From NCBI GenBank assembly GCA_028554755.1, contig JAPTOF010000001.1, forward strand, positions 9,343,001-9,407,000: 64,000 nt of DNA, given 5' to 3'. The position numbers and the translations under genes are program-made. The notes below the pieces were generated by a model. The model searched no databases and was not told where the DNA came from. It worked only from the letters and a program-made list of their open reading frames with translations. This document shows, one piece after another, positions 23,302 to 36,600 of this stretch. Within the stretch, counting starts at the first letter, position 1. The number at the start of each line of letters is the position of its first letter. Source of the stretch: Cordia subcordata (taxonomy: Eukaryota > Streptophyta > Magnoliopsida > Boraginales > Cordiaceae).

Positions 23302-23979
23302 TTAGTTCAGATTCGAATTAAGCATTATTTTCATAAGATTCTTCTTTAAATCTTCTTCAATATCTAATGCTTTTATTTTCTTTTTTATTGGACAGTTTGG
23401 AGCAATATGACCAATTCTGCCACATTTATAACAAACAGGAGGGTTAGATTTTGATCTAATTCTCTTATTTCCCTGTTGTTTTTTTATATTTTTTCTTATT
23501 TTCCTTCTCTCTGTTCTAGCAGCTATTTTTTTCTGATAGACTGGAGACGTATATTTTTGAATATTAGAAAACCTAGTATATTTTTTAGGTTTATTAACTC
23601 TACTAGATTGACCCATTTCAATCCCAAATTGTTCACAGAATTGTCCTAATTGAGACTTCTCTGTTAACTTTTGTTTTTTAATTTGTTGATTTAACTTAAT
23701 TTCATTACATAAAGCTAAACCTTCTTGCATGCATTTTCCTATTATCATGCCATATGTAAGATTATCATAATCAATAGGTGAGATACCTATTCTAAGAGTT
23801 TTCTTTACTCTTTCAGCAAATAAATGTGGAAGACCATCTATAAATTTAGACTTCTAATGTGCTTGATTAGCATCTGATAATTCCATTACTCTACTAAGGA
23901 ATACATCCTTGTACCACCTAAATGAGGTAAGAGTAGGACACTTGAGATTCAAGATTAGAGATCTTATATTCTCAGCATT
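23302..23979 (-). pseudogene. Copy B capsid C-terminal part with zinc knuckle, 5'-truncated
   Basis: Inverted capsid fragment that begins at the equivalent of position 14533 in copy A, so the movement protein and most of the capsid are missing. The CCHC knuckle is intact and in frame with the basic tract before it. The stop matching A 14656-14658 is present here too. A frame change near 23310 ends the reading frame in the acidic linker. The outer end abuts the right 109-bp direct repeat. Confidence 0.85.
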
Positions 23980-24088
23980 AAATAATACCAGATATGTAAC
24001 TTGTTTCTTTATATGCAATAACATTTGTATAACTCTTATATAGATCTTTTCTATCACTTTGATGATCATATTCTCGAAGAATATCATG
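23980..24088 (+). repeat. 109-bp direct repeat, right of the viral insertion
   Basis: Identical to 11706-11814, in the same orientation. The sequence beyond it (ATTCATAAACAC) is unrelated to that following the left copy, which is viral leader. It marks the right boundary of the insertion. Confidence 0.9.
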
Positions 24089-24375
24089 ATTCATAAACAC
24101 AGTATCTACAAATTAGGATTGTGTTTAGTATTGGATATTAATTTATTTCATCAAATAAATTTTGCCTTGCAATTAATATTAGCATGATATACATTGTATT
24201 TGATACGAGTACTATACATTGTACCATATTAAAAATATTAATAATATTTTAATAAAATTAATAAATTTATTAGTTGACTTTTAAGCTATTATTTATTTTG
24301 ATAGCTAACATGACAAGCTCTTATTCATTTAAAAAGTTTGAGTTAAGCTCTAGTGCCCTAGTTTCCACTTCACCG

Positions 24376-24411
<36 letters not shown>

Positions 24412-26792
24412 TGCGCTCTTTCACTAGAGTTACGTGCACACTCTTTCTTATTTTTCACGGAGAATAGTTGAAATATCAAATCTTGTCGCCTATTACCGGA
24501 AGTATTTATTTTGAACTGTAATTGGGAGAAAACAACAATATAACAAACATTGACAAGATTTTTCTGACAAAATAAGCAAGTGTTTGTCACAGCAATCCGA
24601 GAGTGAGCCTGTTCGATTTTGATTTTCAAACATATAATTTGCGAAAGGAATGTACGAACAGTCTCACCACTGCACTCGTACTTGTCAATACAAATACAGT
24701 TAACAAATTAACTACGTAGGACCGCGTGCCATAACCATACTTTGACTTTGATAACACAATCGATTTTTGGTCCAACTAGCTGAAGTGAACTAGCATTTAC
24801 ACACATGCAATGAACGGACGCTCTTTGTGTGTGTGTGTATATATATATACTATATATACCCCACGTGAAGCCATTAACTAACACCTTCCTCTATACTTTA
24901 CACAAGGTACTCTCTCTCTTTCCCCCCCTCCCCATGAGCATGCATATCACTAATGTTTTCTTTAATATTGTTACGTGACTTCTTCATGAATATATATACA
25001 AACATATATAGTTGCATGAATATACATGTCAATGCATGTTTCTTTACATTTTGCTTTGGTGACTATAAAGGGTTTCATGTGATGCGGTAGCTTTCTTGTA
25101 TTATATTTTTATAGATGGTTTTATTTTTACAATTTGAACTTGTGACCTCCAGAATATAAAATTACAACTTTATCTTCTTGTCAAGGCTCAATTTTGTGTT
25201 CGGTGATTGTAATGTCTGAAATTTCAAGGTTCGGTGATGGTTGCTTTGTTTTGTTAATTAACAATGTGGAATAATTCACCTAATTAAGCTTAATTATGAA
25301 GATAGTTGGGAAGTGCCTTAGAAGTCTGATAGATTATCTCTTGTTTGAGTAGCCTAGGTAGATTGACAATTAATTTTGAGTTTGAATCTGAATGTGGTGT
25401 TAATACTAGTAAGAATGATGCTAGAGCTTCACTTGGAACCCACTAGTCACCAATTCGAGTCATTATTAGGACTGAATAGGAAAAAGAAAGATGATGAGCT
25501 AGCGGAAATGTGTGATTCTGTACGTCCCATATATCAGCTAACATCTTTTTGTAAACTAAGCAGCAACTGAAGATTTTCCAGAATGGTACTTGGAACATAA
25601 GTAATAGGAATAATTAGCTTGATTCAACATAACATTTGGAAAAATAGGTTGCTCTCATATGTGTGTCTCAGCGATATCCCCTTGATTTAACAATTAAAAA
25701 GAACTCATTTTAATTTGTAAATGGTCAAGAATATTGGTAATCTAGTTATCTGTATGCGGAACCTTGATTGCAGATGTTTATTTGAAACATGAGACCTAAA
25801 AGCAATTTGTCCCAGGTGGTGTAGCACAACCTCTCATAAGGTGGTCTTCAGTTTTTGGATTTCTCGGTATAGGTCAGGCATACACTAGTAGTTTTTCTGA
25901 AAGTGTCAATGTGTTATTATGATGGAAACTTGGTACTTTCCAATAAACCATTTCGGAATTGGAGGTTATTCTCCGCACAGTTTGTGCTACAACTTAATGA
26001 TTTGGTCATAGCAAGGTAACCTATAATTCACTCTGGAATTGGACATGGTTGTGATCAGTTCATCGATGCGAATCTCCTCGTTTAGGAAATACGCTCCAGC
26101 CCCATATGGTTAATACTTATCTGTAAGGAGGATAGATTGATGTTGAGGATACAAATGATGCCCCTTTTCTGTTCTATATAAATACTATAAACTTAGTTAA
26201 GCATGGATTTACTGTGGAGAGATGTAATGTAATATTCCTGTTGCAACCCTTCTCAAATCCTATTCTTATCTTCACTTCTGTACAAGTGTATTTACAACAA
26301 TGAGTATTGTTATTTAAATCTGTTAATTTATGGATTTTCGTGTAGCTTCTTTACCTGTTCAGCATATTTATTCTTCCTTGGATTGTTTGCTATGATCCCA
26401 TGAAATGCTGATGATGCAAGATGAACTCTAAAAAAATTGTATGCTGCTTTTGAAGAACTGGTCAAACGAGAATAAGCAATCTGATATGATAAGCAAGCTT
26501 TCGTTGGGTAGAGTTTTGGGAGCTATTCCATTGTTTGGCTTTGCATAAGATCACATCAAATGAGAAGGTGCATTGCTCTGCCGTAGTCAGTGCCATCATT
26601 CTGCATCCCTTCACAGCCATGCACTTATTATTGCATTTGATCGCCGTTGTTTTTGTGGAAATTTTCTGGACAAGCAGGAATGCGAGATTTTAGTCTTGTG
26701 TTTGTGATCCCGAACTCTGCATAATTAACTCTTCCTTTGGGGACAAAAGCATTTGAAGGAGAAACTAGACCTTCAGGGGGCCAAAGAGCACA
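24089..26792. other. Gene-free stretch upstream of the PHO1-type gene
   Basis: AT-rich intergenic and promoter sequence. Contains a (TA)n run at 24375-24400, a GT/TA tract at 24823-24859 and a CT/C-rich patch near 24911-24930. Small frames (24274, 25376) have no domain. The last few hundred bases should be promoter and 5' UTR of the gene starting at 26793; I could not place a transcription start. Confidence 0.5.
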
Positions 26793-29700
26793 ATGAAATT
26801 TGGGAAAGAGTTCAAGAAACAGATGGTGCCTGAGTGGTCTGAAGCTTATGTGGATTATGATGGCCTCAAAAAGCTATTGAAACAGATCAGCCATTTGAAA
26901 CCCAAGAAGCAACATCTAGAACACTTTTACAGGTCTTTCAGTGGTTTGATTTTTCATGCTAGGAATGTTCAAAGTACAGTAGACATTGAGAACCGAGTAA
27001 GAGCAACCGATGCAATAGATCAACCCGATTCTATGGACATACATGACGGAAGACTTCTTGAGTCAGCTGAAGCACAAGCTTATGAGACGTTTTTCTTCCT
27101 TAAGCTTGACGATGAACTTAAAAAGGCAAATAACTTTTATATGGACAAGGTGGAAGAAGTGATGACAGAAGCTGCTGTGCTTACTAAACAAATGGATGCT
27201 CTAATTGCACTACGGATCAAGGTGAAAATTCCTGATTTTGCTGGGCGCAACTCTCTGGGACAAATTTTTGTAAGCTCACCTAATACAGCAACCTTGAGGA
27301 CTGGTTCTCGAAGCAGAGGTCTCGCTGCAGGTTGGTGCCACTGCTATCTCCTTTATTATTGTATAAATCCCAGTGTACGTAAATATTGCTGCCATAATGC
27401 ACTTTATATTGATCAAGCACATCTTTTAGCACTAACTACTATGCATCGTTATAGTAAGACAGTGTTTAATTTGAAACAGCAGATGGTTGTTATTATGGAG
27501 ATTACATTCTACATAATAAAACAAAGGCTGAGGTGGTCTGTAGGTGTATAATTATGCATTAGGACTTGGCAAATGGATAATTTACGGGCCTGTTACTCTG
27601 TTACTATTGAAATTCTCATTTCAGGTGCTCATCCCCTTGAAATTAATTGAAGAAGAATTCACTAATAAGCAGAGAAGGGGGTGTGAAGAGAGAGGGAGGG
27701 GGAGAGAGAGAGAGCGAGAGAGGGAGAGAGAGAGAAAGGGGGAGAGAGAGAGAGAGAGGAATGGTTATTTCTTGTCAATCTAACCAAGAAATCAAAAACA
27801 TATGGAAACTTCAGAAAGAAAACTTCTGCATTTTGCTACACATTCAATCACTAGCATAAACTTGGTGGTTGATTATTTAACTGAATGACGCTATAGATCA
27901 TGCTAGATTACTTAAATTTCAGGACTGGAGAATAAGATTTTACAAGCAACTTTATGCTCAGTAAACCTCAGGTACAAGGGTGCAGGAACTAAGTGGTGAA
28001 GCAGTTCTAATAAAATGATAACTAAGACTTTTGCCAACTCCTTTGAGTTCTAATTAGATGCTACCACAGCAGCGGGAGAGCATATGGATTCCACTGGTGC
28101 AGAACAACTCCAGGAGAACCTTTCACAATCAGCTTCAATATCCAGCTCTATCGATGCTTTAAGAAAGGAAGTTGATGAAATTGTCCGCAAACAAAATCAC
28201 CTTGAAGTCCTTGACCGCGTGAAAATTAAAAGCACTTATGAGACTCCAATATCTACTATAAAAGGAATCTTGAAGGACACCAAAGAAAAGGATTTGCAGT
28301 TCCAGAAAGACGAGCTAAAGGAGGTTGAAACAAGGCTGAAACTTGTGTTTGTGGAGTTCTACAAAAAGCTTCGAGTTATAAATCACTACAGGTTCAGTTG
28401 ATCTTGATTTTGGATTATTACAGTTGATTCTCTTCCACTGTTGAATTTCATATGCACTTACTTCTACACTGAATAATGAACCAGCTTCATGAACCTCCTG
28501 GCAGTTTCGAAGATCTTGAAAAAATATGAGAAGGTCAGAGCACTAGAAGGCATGAGTATCTCTATAGTCTTACATACTAGTTTATTGCTGCGCTGACCAC
28601 AAGAGTTCTACAGTATGCATATGTGTTATAAAGGGTGCTTTACTGCATTTATTCACTTGACTGCAGATCACGTCAAGTAATGCAACACAATCATATATGA
28701 AGCAGATGGATGATTCTTACCTTGGAAGTTGTGATGAGGTTTGTTTCCTAAATCTTTACACCAAAGCAAAGACATAAAATAGAAGAGAGTGAGCGCATGA
28801 TAATAAAAGATGCCAGAAAATTCGTACAATGTGGAACATCTCAATTGTGAACCCTGCACACTTGAATTTTTTGCTCCTTTCACTAGGCTGTGGTGCATTT
28901 TCCATATTTTTAGTTGCAGTCACTGTGTGAAGAAAAAAAGTCTCTTTAACTGCGGCCATGGCTGTTATCGTTTCAAAATAAGTTTAATTAGTTGCATTCT
29001 CTACTGTTGTATGTATTAGGGTTATGTATGCCTTGCCTTCAAAAAATGTTCTTGTTTTTCTTGAATTACATTGCAAATGACGTTTATTCTTGTTTCTCAT
29101 TAAGCATATTAGTTATTTTCAGAGCATGGCTACTACACTATAGGTAGAGTTTTCATTTTCTGGGTGGATGAAGATGGGGTATGTTCTAACGTGTAAACAA
29201 TTGTGGTACAAAGAAAGCACCAAACATCATTCTACCGAAATTCATAGATTTAAATGTGCGCCAGTCCATTTCTGCCACATGAAAAAGAACAAAGAGAAAT
29301 CCAGCTCTTTCAATATCATGAAATTGTCGAATTTGTCTGCATTCCTGGTGGCAGAAATAGATGGAATGAGAAGCAGAATCTGCCAATTGCTTAATAGATC
29401 ATTAAAATATATGTCGTGATCATATCGTGACAAAAACATTATTATAAGGTGAGATATAAGGACCACACTTTTGCCTCTCTTGCATCATATCTGAAGAATT
29501 AGTTTTCTTTACTTTAATCAGGTGAGATTGAAGATCAACAATTTCTTCATAATATTAAAATTATCAATCATCAAAAAGAGTGAAAGAATTTCAGATTTAG
29601 GTTAGAGCTTCTGATTGTCATTTCTTGAAGCTCCAGAAACAATGAGGATTGAACTGTATACTCCAGCTATTTCATCATCATTAGGCTATATATCAGTGAT

Positions 29701-32460
29701 AACTCTCACCTTTTTGTGTCTCAGGTCACTGCACTCCTGGAGAGGGTGGAGGAAACCTACATCAAGCACTTTTCAAATTCCAACCGCAAAGAAGGCATGA
29801 AACTGTTGAGGCCAAAGCCAAAACAAGAGAAGCACAGAATAACATTCTTTTCTGGTCAGTAATTATCTTTAAAACGAAAATTTTAAGGCATGACTTCTTG
29901 GAAACAGTTGGAAAGATAAGTGATAAACACCATGGGCTGTAAGTTGAAAAGGAAAAAAAAAGTTTTATGATAAATTAGAAATAAAAGGCTTCTAGCCTTC
30001 TGATGTCTGGCTTATTGAACTTCTAATCTCCTTGGTAATTTTCAGGATTTCTTTCGGGGTGCACAATTGCATTACTTGTTGCTCTTGTTTTACTTATACA
30101 AACTCGAAATGTGCTGGATAGACAGGAGGCTACTCTGTATATGGATAAAATCTTCCCACTTTACAGGTGAACGAAATTGTAAATTCCCAGACATATTATA
30201 ATATCAAGAAATTCTTCTAGCATTTGTACTTGCTCCTGCTTCTAAATCCATAGGCTCTCTGAAGATCAAATTTTTTTCCTGTTTGCAGTTTATATGTGTA
30301 TATCTTCTTACACATGCTCTTGTATGCTGCAAACATATACTTTTGGAGGCGATACAAAATCAACTACCCCTTTATATTTGGTTTCAAGCAAGGCACCGAG
30401 TTAGGCTACAGAGAAGTCTTCCTCATCAGCACAGGTCTTGCAGTGCTGGTGCTTGCTACCTTCCTAGTACACTTGCACATTAAGATGGATTCAAAAACTC
30501 AAGATTACAAAACATATATTGAACTGGTTCCCCTGGCTTTAGTCATTGTGAGTTTCAAACTAACTGCAAGACCAATTGGGTGTCAAATTGTGCAAATGTA
30601 CTTGCTAATAATTTGTAGATGCAGGTGATTCTCACTATTACCTTCTGTCCTTTCAACATCATATATCGTTCAAGTCGTTTCTTCCTTATTCAAGGCCTAT
30701 TTCGCTCCATTTGTGCTCCTCTCTACAAGGTAACTGAGTGTGTGGAGGGTTAACAATCTTGCAAGGCTACTTTTTTTGTTTATCAGTTCCCTCTTTCCAC
30801 AGGTTACACTTCCAGATTTTTTCATGGCAGACCAGCTCACTAGCCAGGTTTTATCCAATGCTAATTCTGTCATTCATTAACAGTTCTTAGAAATTTTTTA
30901 CTGGGTTCTCTAATAGTTGAATCAATTTTATTTTAAATGCAGATACAGGCCATAAGGTGTCTCGAGTACTACATTTGCTACTATGGTTGGGAAAAAGCCT
31001 CTCATGGGCGGAATACGTGCCATAGCCATGATGTCTATAATGTTTTCTACTATATTGAAGCAATCATACCATTCTGGTTTCGCTTCCTCCAGGTCTTCTG
31101 ACATATCTATTTCTTCATGGTTGTCATCCTCTTCACCTCGATATATGCTCACTCCTTACATGACTTGAGATTAAAACAGACGTTAATGCAGGCTGCCATT
31201 TGGTCTTACTAGAGTAAATTCTGATCTAACCATTCTAAATTAAGTACCTAGAAAGAAAAAGCTAGCTGCACCAAAACTAGTTGGATAAATCTTGATTTTG
31301 TTTTGTTTGGTTGGTTCTGTAGAAAGAAAAGGTACAGTGAAATAGAAGGAAGAAGTTTGCCTGTAGAATGGGTGTCCTTTAAGAGAGTCCCTTTCGTCTC
31401 TTTGACCCTTTCATGATCACCATTATGACTAGATTTTGCCTTTAGGGACAACAGTAAATTTCAAGGTATTGGAAGAAGCTCTGACTATTGCTTTATGCTT
31501 TCGTGCAGTGCATGCGCCGCTTACTCGAAGAAAAAGAATTGGCTCATGGATACAACAGCTTGAGATATTTCTTTACTATTATCACAGTTGTTATCAGAAC
31601 GACATATCGCGTAAAGAAAGGGGTGACTTGGCAAGTATTAACTTTTGTGAGCTCAGGTATTGCAACTATAGCAAGTGCATATTGGGATATAGTAGTTGAC
31701 TGGGGGCTTCTTCAACGGAAATCAAAGAATTTGTTCCTAAGAGATAAGCTTGTATTGCGGCACAAAAGCATATACTTCATGGCTGTGGTTAGTTACAAAG
31801 ATAATCAAATCTGGAAATCAACAATTTCTTGCTAAGTAGCAAACCGATTCAGTAAATGTGGTTGCTATCATTTTCTGCAGGCACTGGACATTCTACTTAG
31901 ATTTGCATGGCTGCAATTGGTTGTGGATTTTGATATGCATTCCCTCCGCGGCAAGGCCATTTCAAGCACAATTTCCTGTCTTGAAATTCTTCGTCGTGGC
32001 ATGTGGAACTTCTTCAGGTACTTACTTTCTCTAAGAAAAAGTTTCGTACTAATCCTTCTAAAGAAGCAATAACCATTTAGCAGCATCCATCAAATGAAAT
32101 GCTTGAATGTGAATCATGAGTAAAACAAGCTCTGCAAACTATCCCTTCTGAGGCTTAGCAACCCTTGCTATTGACCATCTTGATTGTCCTAGTCTTGGGG
32201 TTCCCTTCTAATGTCTCAAAGCATCATTCGTCAACCATTTTCGGCTGATGACCATCCTAATATGCCTACAGGCCTTAAAGCTTTAAGAAAAATTTCATGC
32301 TTGAGCAACATATTGTATATTTGCTTTTCATTTTCTCTGACATTATATGAATTTCATCAGGATAGAGAATGAACATCTATACAATGTTGGGAAGTACCGG
32401 GCATTCAAGTCAGTCCCCCTTCCCTTTGTTTACAATGATGATTATGACAAGGATGCCTGA
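26793..32460 (+). CDS. PHO1-type SPX-EXS phosphate exporter homologue
   Basis: Membrane protein of the PHO1 family, which exports phosphate (in the root stele for PHO1 itself); some homologues signal rather than transport. Thirteen exons join in frame: 26793-27330, 28070-28391, 28485-28533, 28667-28738, 29725-29854, 30046-30166, 30289-30547, 30625-30729, 30803-30847, 30943-31092, 31509-31787, 31881-32017, 32361-32460, for 768 residues (family about 750-850). Residues 1 to about 330 are the SPX domain, which binds inositol pyrophosphates; it starts [15 protein letters not shown], as I recall for the PHO1;H2-H10 group rather than PHO1/H1. Membrane helices begin near residue 370. The EXS domain covers about 560-760, with GWEKASHGR, then [11 protein letters not shown], then [13 protein letters not shown]. 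All splice sites are GT/AG. Exon 2 has an alternative acceptor 12 bases upstream (28058) that also keeps frame. Confidence 0.93.
27676..27766 (+). repeat. (GA)n microsatellite in PHO1-type intron 1
   Basis: Purine-only tract dominated by GA dinucleotides, interrupted by GG and CG, inside the first intron. It creates long open frames of Arg/Glu repeats, which are artefacts. Confidence 0.85.
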
Positions 32461-33667
32461 CCATGGCTAAGCCTGAGCATTCTTTCCTAGCTTCATCAAA
32501 ACCACAAAAAGTGACCTTCTGAGGATGATCTGTGCCTACAAAAGTATCACTTATGGTACCACACAAATGGATCTACAGCAAACATCTGAAGAACTTTCAT
32601 GATGATCGTTCAATGCAGCCATTCACCAATCCATGTAGGTGTCATTTTGGCTGACTTGATTAGCCAAAAAGCACTGTTGATTGCGCCGGCAAATTTTGGC
32701 TTCATGCAGGGATTAACGCTTGCACATACAGCTAAAGAAGAAATGGTTGAAATGGCAATCAGAAGGGAAAGATATCATGAAATTAACTCAAAACTTGCAG
32801 GAATTGGTTCTCTGCAATGTATGGATTTTCGTTGTTAGCTTAAGAAATTCCCAGAGTCATGCAAAGGTACCTCGTGCAGAATTTTCTAACTCAATGATTT
32901 CCTAAGATCAGGAAAGAAGTAATGATAAATTCCTTTTTTTTTTTTTTTTTGTTAGCTGAAGTTTTTCTACGCTAAATTTGTAGATAACGTTCAAGTCGAA
33001 AAATATAATGGAATAATGAAATCAGAATAAATGCTTTTTTGTGTATGAACATTCTATTTGTCCACTGCTTCACTATTGGCATGTTTGAAGAGCAAGCAAG
33101 TCGCCAACTGAAACAAGAGACGACATACACTCTTTCGAGATTTTGCTACAAGACATGGCAATTATGATTTCGCCCTGTAGTATATTTTCTAACAAGCATG
33201 CGACATTAAATTAATGAAGAAGAAACGATAATCTTTTACTTAAAAGGACATATTTGCCAAATGCAATGCTATGAAAGACTAGTCATGATAGCTATGGTAT
33301 TGACAAAGAGATGTTCCGTAGCAGGACTTGTTCCTTTTGCAAGGTAACAGATTCACTATTTGGGTTCAGTCTCTGTAGACATTTATTTGACTATATACTG
33401 AAGACTGAGTAGCATCTTGTTTGATTCTTTGCAATAACTAGATGAAAAGCCTTAAGAAATTGCAGATCCTTGCAAACTGATCTATGAATTTGGGAAAGAT
33501 CAATGCTAAAGTTACCAAAATTTTCTCCTTTTTCCTTGTCTTTGTGTTATCGTCCAAGGTGTCCTTTTCCACGAGTTCTTGAGTAGGATGGATGAAGATC
33601 ATCTTTACTGGTGCTATCACCAGAGTTCTCTGTACCATTCTCCCAACTCTCCAATGTCATTTCAAGT
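32461..33667. other. Convergent 3' region between the PHO1-type and PERK genes
   Basis: Shared downstream region of two genes that point at each other. AATAAA at 33026-33031 (+) is a possible poly(A) signal for the PHO1-type gene. A T-run lies at 32933-32950. A degenerate duplicate of the PERK C-terminal coding segment lies at about 33585-33665 (see finding). No further gene seen. Confidence 0.5.
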
Positions 33668-36600
33668 CTATGGATGATGATCATCTTCACTGTTGCTACC
33701 ACCGGAGCTGTCTGGGCCATTGTCTCTACTCTCCAATGTCATTCGAAGTTTGTTCATCTCCTTTAAAGTATCGCTGTCATAGTCGAAGCCATAAACTGTG
33801 CTCTGTCCAGGTCTAATTCCCTCATCAAGATCCTCCATAGAGACATCACCTCCCAGAGCATGAATTATCTGCATTTTATGTTATTGACATATTTATACAA
33901 GGGTTATACAGTAAAGAGTAAACAAGTCAAGGGAACAGTATCGACAGGCAAGTTTCCTTTTGAACTTCTTAAAACATTTGGATTTAGTTTTGATTAGGCC
34001 TGACAATTTTGGGGCACTTACTGTTTTGGCTCATTACATTAGAAGTCCTAATAAATCCTGAATATTTTTCCAACTCATTGGTATCCCTAGATTATGGGAA
34101 AGACTTCAGGACAGTCTGTGCATGATGTTTCAGCTATGGACTGGGTATCTAAGGAAGGATCGGATTCACTTTGGAGGCTATCATATGCAGACTTATTTAG
34201 TAATTCTGTAAGACGTTATTTTCCACGATTAGAACCCCAGGACACAACTACCAGAAAGAAGTGACTGCCATATTTTCTTTCAGAAGTTGGGAAATGAAAC
34301 ATTTTGCCACTATCTCTTGTCCACCATTGCAGAAAGATGATGCTTCCATTATTCAAAGTTACCTGACTCATTCTTGGTCGACGCCATGATGAATATCGCA
34401 CACAAGCGGCAGCACATGCAACCATTTTAGCCAACTCTTCACGGTTGTAATTTCCTTTCAGATGCGGATCAACCAGTGCAACAAAATCTCCATCTTCTAA
34501 AGCACGTCTAAGGAAAGGCCTAGCCTATACAACCATCAGAGGGTTACAACATTCAAGTTTTCTGAATTTAAGAAAAATAGTAGAGATTAACAATAGATAT
34601 ACCAAAAATAATTGGTAGAGTATAATAGTTTTCCTGAGGACTGTTTAGTATTGTGTTGCCAGCAAATGAAATATCAGCATTAGTTGCATCTCATGATTTC
34701 TCCAACCACTATTAGGAACCAGAAAAGAGTTCAATGAAGCTTGAAAGGCAAACTGATTGGAGGAAAAAAAAAAAAAAAAAGTGAAGGATAGAATTCACCA
34801 ACTGATTGTTCCCCGATAGTGTAAAATCTAGCCCAAATCAGATATTGAGCCATTTCTTTTCCAAATCAATTCATTAGGGCAACAAGTTACAGAGTAATTC
34901 ACATTTAAGCTTTAACACCTATTCTCCTCTAAGATATTCAACTTCTAGAACTGCATACCAGACAATTTTAGGTCTTTTATAGTTCAAGATGTTTATGCAT
35001 ATTTTCATCAAAGCACAGAATAGCCTCATAAGTTTGAGGATGCAAGTGATGCAGGGAACACACCCAAGAAACCAAGCTGTCGCCCGTAGAGGATTCTGGT
35101 TCCATAATGGGTGGTCGACCTGTTATAAGCTCCAAAAGCATGACTCCATAAGAGAAGACATCTGATTTATCTGAGGTTTTACCACTTTGTGCATATTCAG
35201 GAGCCAAATATCTGCAAGCAGAAAATGGAAGTATTAGCACAGTAAATAAAGCTCTAATGATTGGTGAAAGCTGTGATCATTTGAAACCCAATGCTAGCAT
35301 AGATGACAAATGAAGGTGATAGATGAGAAGAAAGACCACATATAATCTTTAATATGAATCGCACTCCAACTTAATCAGAACAGTTTCATCTGTTTTGCAC
35401 TGAGTAAAATTCAGGAAACAGTATCTTGCAGATAGAATAAATTAGTTGCAACATCACTTGGGTTATGACCTGAAAAATAAATAGGAGCAACTAAGCCCTG
35501 GTGATTTTGAAAGCGAAAAGGTCTTTTGAAGTTCAGCCAATGGCAAAAGTTAAGAGATCCATTACCAAGTAGCAAAAGTAAAAACTTTTTATGCTTCTCT
35601 TCAAATTTTGAAACCAATGTCAAAAATACGATGTCCAGAACAGAATATCCAAATTGAGACAAGTCTTTCAAAGAATGAGATCTCACCCAAAAGTTCCAAC
35701 AACTCTAGTGGAGACATGGGTAACACAACGATTGGCGTCTAAAAAGAACTTGGCAAGTCCAAAGTCAGAAACCTGGAGGTAGACTTAGGGGGTCATTTTT
35801 CATGTACGAGTTCATGAAAAAAATCAGATCACAATACAAACACAAACAACTATTATGAATGTTACCTTGACCTCAAAGTTGGAATCAAGAAGAATGTTAG
35901 CCGCTTTAATATCGCGATGAATGATTGTAGGATTGCCTGGAGAAACAATATGACAAACTAAGCATACATATATAAAACTAGAATTATCTATAAAAGATTA
36001 TATTTCACAATCTCAGTCTCAGGCATTTGAAAAATCCAAAAGCAGAGCCGGGATAGTGCAGAAGTAAATTTGATAAGTATATGACTAAGAGAAGGTTTTC
36101 TGTGAGTAAGAGGGAGGGGTGGAGATTTAAGGAACCAGTTTATTCCTCAGACATAGGTCAAACAGGCTTTTGATGAGTTGGATTGTCACTTGTTTATCCA
36201 GTCACCTACTGTTTATCAGAGAGCTTCAGAAGCATCCTTTTGCTAAGACCTAGAACGAAGTAAACTTTGTAGAGCCTTAATCTAGAATTGCATGCATACA
36301 TATTAAGACAGAAGTATGCATAATGCACACAAGCACATAGCAAGATTGAAAAAGCAAGAATAATGCACATAAGCACATAGAGATAGAAAAAGTAAGATGA
36401 AGGTTAAAGGAACTCACAGTCTTCGTGTAGATACGCCAGTCCTTTAGCAGACCCTATAGCAATCTTCAATCTAGTTGGCCAGTTCATGACAGGTTCGTTT
36501 TTTCCTGTAATAGATAATTTTATTGGATAGGATTAAGTAACACTCATTAAAGTAATCAACATATGACATACCGTACTATGTAAGAACATCTAAATAAGGT

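Larger units (their letters stand above)
11815..23979. mobile_element. Rearranged endogenous caulimovirid locus
   Basis: A block of 12.2 kb made only of pararetroviral sequence: an inverted leader piece (11815-11999), an over-unit-length sense copy A (about 12000-20083), and a truncated antisense copy B (20084-23979). Gene order in A is movement protein, capsid with CCHC knuckle, aspartic protease, RT, RNase H and a third ORF, then TATA box and poly(A) signal, with a tRNA-Met-type primer site at the left. There is no integrase and no LTR, which separates it from Ty3/gypsy elements. The leader recurs at 12009 and 19976, giving a genome circle of about 7,967 bp. Both copies are multiply inactivated. 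The layout suggests a florendovirus- or petuvirus-like member of Caulimoviridae, but the genus is uncertain. Confidence 0.92.

Noticed and set aside
11815..23979. Ty3/gypsy LTR retrotransposon
   Set aside because: RT resembles gypsy RT, but there is no integrase and no LTR pair, and there is a movement protein plus a tRNA-Met primer site and promoter/poly(A) layout of a caulimovirid.
27544..27859. Arg/Glu-repeat open frames
   Set aside because: Produced by the (GA)n microsatellite in PHO1-type intron 1.
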